Assembly (NCBI GenBank): GCA_018816485.1 | Contig: JAHIVL010000079.1 | Coordinates: 1-6,827, forward strand | Direction: 5' to 3' | Length of the DNA stretch: 6,827 nucleotides | Source of the DNA: Patescibacteria group bacterium | GTDB taxonomy: Bacteria; Patescibacteriota; Microgenomatia; UBA1400; PJMF01 | Shown here: one piece after another, positions 5,968 through 6,827 of the stretch | Position numbering within the stretch: position 1 is the first letter of the stretch | How the letters are laid out: each line of letters begins with the position of its first letter | The notes under the pieces: generated by a model | What the model was told of the DNA's origin: nothing | What the model saw: only the letters and a program-made list of their open reading frames with translations | Databases searched by the model: none | Program-made: the position numbers and the translations under genes

Positions 5968-6052
5968 ATACAAAACGCCTTTTACATGACGAACATTCTG
6001 TGAAGGGTAATATTGGCCGCGGTTGTTCTCGCAACTGCGGCCTTTTCATTTT
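5968..6052 (+). ncRNA. Candidate ~85-nt small RNA, antisense to the SNase leader
   Basis: A promoter and an intrinsic terminator bracket about 85 bases with no convincing ORF. Predicted folds are a bulged stem of about 8 bp (5978-5986 with 5999-6006, loop containing CGAACATTC) and the terminator stem at 6015-6042. It lies opposite the predicted leader of the minus-strand SNase unit (start near 6128, coding start 5812), so it would be a counter-transcript. Antisense RNAs over rep leaders of plasmids such as pT181 and pIP501 have this layout. No known RNA family was recognised. A free-standing trans-acting RNA is the alternative. Confidence 0.5.
6015..6052 (+). terminator. Strong intrinsic terminator of the small RNA
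   Basis: GGCCGCGGTTG (6015-6025) pairs along 11 positions with CAACTGCGGCC (6032-6042; one G-U wobble) around a six-base loop, followed by TTTTCATTTT. The T tract makes it a plus-strand terminator; on the minus strand the hairpin is followed by AATATTA, so leader transcription could read through. Confidence 0.85.
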
Positions 6053-6079
6053 ACAATTAACTGCAACCTTATTGGGCAG

Positions 6080-6106
6080 TTAGCACTCGCAATAATAGAC
6101 TGCTAA
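6080..6106. promoter_or_regulatory. CIRCE-like HrcA operator
   Basis: TTAGCACTC (6080-6088), exactly nine bases, then GACTGCTAA (6098-6106). The CIRCE consensus is TTAGCACTC-N9-GAGTGCTAA, so 17 of 18 half-site bases match with correct spacing. CIRCE binds the heat-shock repressor HrcA, normally at groE or dnaK operons. Here no chaperone gene is present. The site falls about 22-48 bases downstream of the predicted start of the minus-strand promoter, a usual CIRCE position. A second AGTTAGCAC half-site occurs at 6180-6188. Confidence 0.6.
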
Positions 6107-6134
6107 AAAATAAGCAGACTCATAATCCACAGCG

Positions 6135-6163
6135 AAAATACCATATATTGTTGTATTTGTCAA
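6135..6163 (-). promoter_or_regulatory. Minus-strand promoter upstream of the SNase unit
   Basis: On the minus strand a perfect TTGACA (6163-6158) is followed by a 17-base spacer and TATTTT (6140-6135), with TGG immediately before the -10 (extended -10). The predicted start is near 6128, leaving a leader of about 315 bases before SNase. The -35 lies in the loop of an inverted repeat, and the CIRCE-like site follows the start. Confidence 0.6.
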
Positions 6164-6180
6164 GGCGGATACAACATATA
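6144..6180. repeat. Inverted repeat around the -35 box
   Basis: TATATTGTTGTAT (6144-6156) and ATACAACATATA (6169-6180) form a 12-bp inverted repeat with a one-base bulge. The 12-base centre contains the minus-strand TTGACA. It could be the operator of a dimeric repressor controlling the minus-strand promoter. The factor is unknown. Confidence 0.5.
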
Positions 6181-6343
6181 GTTAGCACAAAAAAAGCTAG
6201 CTATTTTGACTTAACGGTGAATGGCGGAACATAAGCCTTGTATTTACGATGAGATAAGATCATTGTTAGTATAAATTAAAAAGCAAATGGAAACAGAATT
6301 TATGCGAAAAACGATAGCTGAGACGTAAAAGAAAGCAGGAAGC

Positions 6344-6356
6344 ATGCCAAAGTTTG
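6344..6356 (+). repeat. Direct repeat copy 2 (ATGCCAAAGTTTG)
   Basis: Identical to 5054-5066. Here it opens a 23-codon frame beginning MPKFVVGRGW and ending at TGA 6413-6415, with only a poorly spaced AGGA upstream. It marks the left edge of the GC-rich structured block. Confidence 0.45.
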
Positions 6357-6472
6357 TGGTTGGCAGAGGGTGGCAGGGCTCGGCACTGTGGCCACCCAAG
6401 GATTCAGAGTGGTGAAGGCCACTGGCGAACGAGCTACTCTTTTTGTTTTCTTGTGGTGCAATGAGGACGCGA

Positions 6473-6510
6473 ACGGCCGGCAGGCCGCCCGCACCCGGCC
6501 TGCCGGCCGT
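6473..6510. repeat. 15-bp perfect GC palindrome
   Basis: ACGGCCGGCAGGCCG (6473-6487) is the exact reverse complement of 6496-6510, with an eight-base loop. It would form a very stable hairpin on either strand, with no T tract on either side, so it is not an ordinary terminator. Confidence 0.9.
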
Positions 6511-6625
6511 GCCGAGCCTCCGGGTCGGGTTGTTATCCTGATCGTTATAGGTTCTTCTTTCGGCTTCCATGTATTGTATTTGGTAAAATGACATCTATGG
6601 TTCGTCCCAACTCAACGGCCTTCAC

Positions 6626-6688
6626 CAATTTTTTGCTAAAGCAAAAAATTGACCCCGAGCGAGGTCGCAAAGCGACCGAGTCGAGGGG
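6626..6688. repeat. Two adjacent palindromes before the GIY-YIG gene
   Basis: An 11-bp perfect stem (6626-6636 with 6641-6651, loop TAAA; T6 in one arm, A6 in the other) abuts a second structure at 6653-6688. In the second, GGTCGC-AAA-GCGACC (6663-6677) is flanked by CGAGCGAG and CGAGTCGAG and outer CCCC/GGGG. Such CGAG-rich elements often occur as dispersed intergenic repeats in some bacteria; that is from memory and was not tested here. Confidence 0.7.
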
Positions 6689-6692
6689 CCAG

Positions 6693-6734
6693 AACCCCTG
6701 CTTGTGACAGGATCACAAGTGGGGGGTTTTGTTT
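6693..6734 (+). terminator. Plus-strand intrinsic terminator
   Basis: AACCCC (6693-6698) pairs with GGGGTT (6723-6728) and CTTGTGA (6701-6707) with TCACAAG (6713-6719), around a CAGGA loop with a small internal mismatch, followed by TTTTGTTT. It closes whatever plus-strand transcript crosses 6340-6690 and insulates the following gene. Confidence 0.75.
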
Positions 6735-6758
6735 CCATTTTGATTTTCATGGTATACT
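6729..6758 (+). promoter_or_regulatory. Promoter of the GIY-YIG gene, probably leaderless
   Basis: TATACT (6753-6758) is a good -10; TTGTTT (6729-6734), 18 bases upstream, is a weak -35 overlapping the terminator T tract. Only six bases separate the -10 from ATG 6765, so transcription would start at or next to the A of the start codon, giving a leaderless mRNA. There is no room for a ribosome site. Confidence 0.5.
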
Positions 6759-6764
6759 AATTTC

Positions 6765-6827
6765 ATGTGGTACTTATACATAGTCAAATGCTCAGACGGA
6801 ATGCTCTATACTGGCATAACCAAATTC
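6765..6827 (+). CDS. GIY-YIG nuclease domain protein (URI/UPF0213-like), 5' part only
   Basis: Only the first 21 codons lie in the window: MWYLYIVKCSDGMLYTGITK plus a Phe. The LYIV (4-7) and YTG (15-17) elements with CSDG between them match the opening of small single-domain GIY-YIG proteins (usually 80-100 aa; 'MWYVYILxCxDGTLYTGIT'). The catalytic arginine and glutamate would lie beyond the window. Proteins of this type are common bacterial genes of mostly unknown role. No ribosome site precedes the ATG, which fits leaderless initiation. Confidence 0.8.
   Translation, partial: MWYLYIVKCSDGMLYTGITKF

Larger units (their letters stand above)
6337..6525. other. GC-rich nested inverted-repeat block, possible structured RNA
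   Basis: This GC-rich block in AT-rich surroundings contains several compatible pairings: GGGTGGC (6368-6374) with GCCACCC (6391-6397), AGTGG (6408-6412) with CCACT (6419-6423), GGCTCGGCAC (6377-6386) with GTGCCGAGCC (6509-6518), and the 15-bp palindrome at 6473-6510. The first and third compete only in part. Open frames on both strands look non-coding. A plus-strand terminator at 6693 and the absence of another plus-strand transcript source suggest a plus-strand structured RNA; a mobile-element end or foreign fragment is equally possible. No clear promoter was found. No known RNA family was recognised. Confidence 0.35.
5813..6764. other. About 950-base stretch without a protein gene other than the nine-codon leader ORF
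   Basis: It holds the divergent control region of the SNase unit (5813-6188), with leader ORF, antisense RNA, CIRCE-like site and two promoters. About 150 plainer bases (6189-6336) follow, where I see only an AGCTAGCT palindrome (6195-6202) and weak promoter-like hexamers. The remainder is the GC-rich folded block, the palindrome pair and the terminator. Longer open frames in 6244-6594 lack ribosome sites and protein-like composition. Confidence 0.7.

Noticed and set aside
6370..6591. 73-codon plus-strand frame starting GTG in the GC-rich block
   Set aside because: No ribosome site, opposite to another long open frame, and driven by GC-rich inverted repeats.
6244..6594. 116-codon minus-strand open frame
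   Set aside because: It spans AT-rich and GC-rich DNA with a sudden composition change, has no ribosome site, and its protein shows no recognisable domain. The openness comes from the GC-rich palindromes.
6590..6630. GGTTCGTCCC followed by ACCA, resembling a tRNA 3' half
   Set aside because: The T-loop lacks the invariant A58, and no matching acceptor, D or anticodon arms are found.
1..6827. CRISPR array, integrase or transposase
   Set aside because: No regularly spaced repeats, no recombinase motif and no IS-type terminal repeats around a coding frame were seen.

Overview
The window is bacterial DNA with two unlike halves. Positions 1-5036 hold a compact, AT-rich, co-directional plus-strand gene cluster of the kind found in mobile or defence islands. 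Positions 5037-6827 are mostly intergenic and regulatory DNA with two small minus-strand nuclease-like genes and the start of a GIY-YIG gene. No marker fixes the species. Strong GGAGGT ribosome sites, extended -10 promoters and a CIRCE-like operator suggest a Firmicutes-like Gram-positive. A candidate-phylum bacterium is possible, because the palindrome cluster and apparently leaderless GIY-YIG gene at the right end would fit one. Both placements are inferences.

Plus-strand cluster (4-5036): a small conserved-looking 73-aa protein; a 438-aa protein combining two RNA-polymerase-alpha-CTD-like modules, a sigma-region-4-like helix-turn-helix, a homing-endonuclease-repeat-like segment and a C-terminal winged-helix-like segment; a 557-aa GHKL (MutL/Hsp90/MORC-type) ATPase with a glycine-rich linker; an unrecognised 295-aa helical protein with a C8 tract; and a Dam-type (D12 class) adenine-N6 DNA methyltransferase. 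Gene gaps are 2-13 bases, so they probably form one operon. An ATPase, a multi-domain DNA-binding protein and a modification methylase with no recognisable nuclease inside the window suggest an undescribed methylation-linked defence or restriction-like system. The missing effector may lie left of the window or be one of the unrecognised domains.

Minus-strand cassette (5108-6163): a promoter (TTGACA, 17 bases, extended -10 TATTTT) is followed by a near-perfect CIRCE (HrcA operator) sequence. After it come a long leader with a perfect Shine-Dalgarno and nine-codon leader ORF, a weak attenuator-like hairpin, a minimal staphylococcal-nuclease-like gene, an intercistronic 13-bp hairpin, a small PD-(D/E)XK-like gene and a terminator. 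A plus-strand promoter plus a strong intrinsic terminator inside this leader define a candidate antisense RNA of about 85 nt.

Right end (6107-6764) has no convincing gene. It holds a GC-rich block with a 15-bp perfect inverted repeat nested inside a 10-bp long-range pairing, two more palindromes, a strong plus-strand terminator and a promoter only six bases from the ATG of a truncated GIY-YIG (URI/UPF0213-like) gene that runs off the window. A 13-bp direct repeat occurs at 5054 and 6344.
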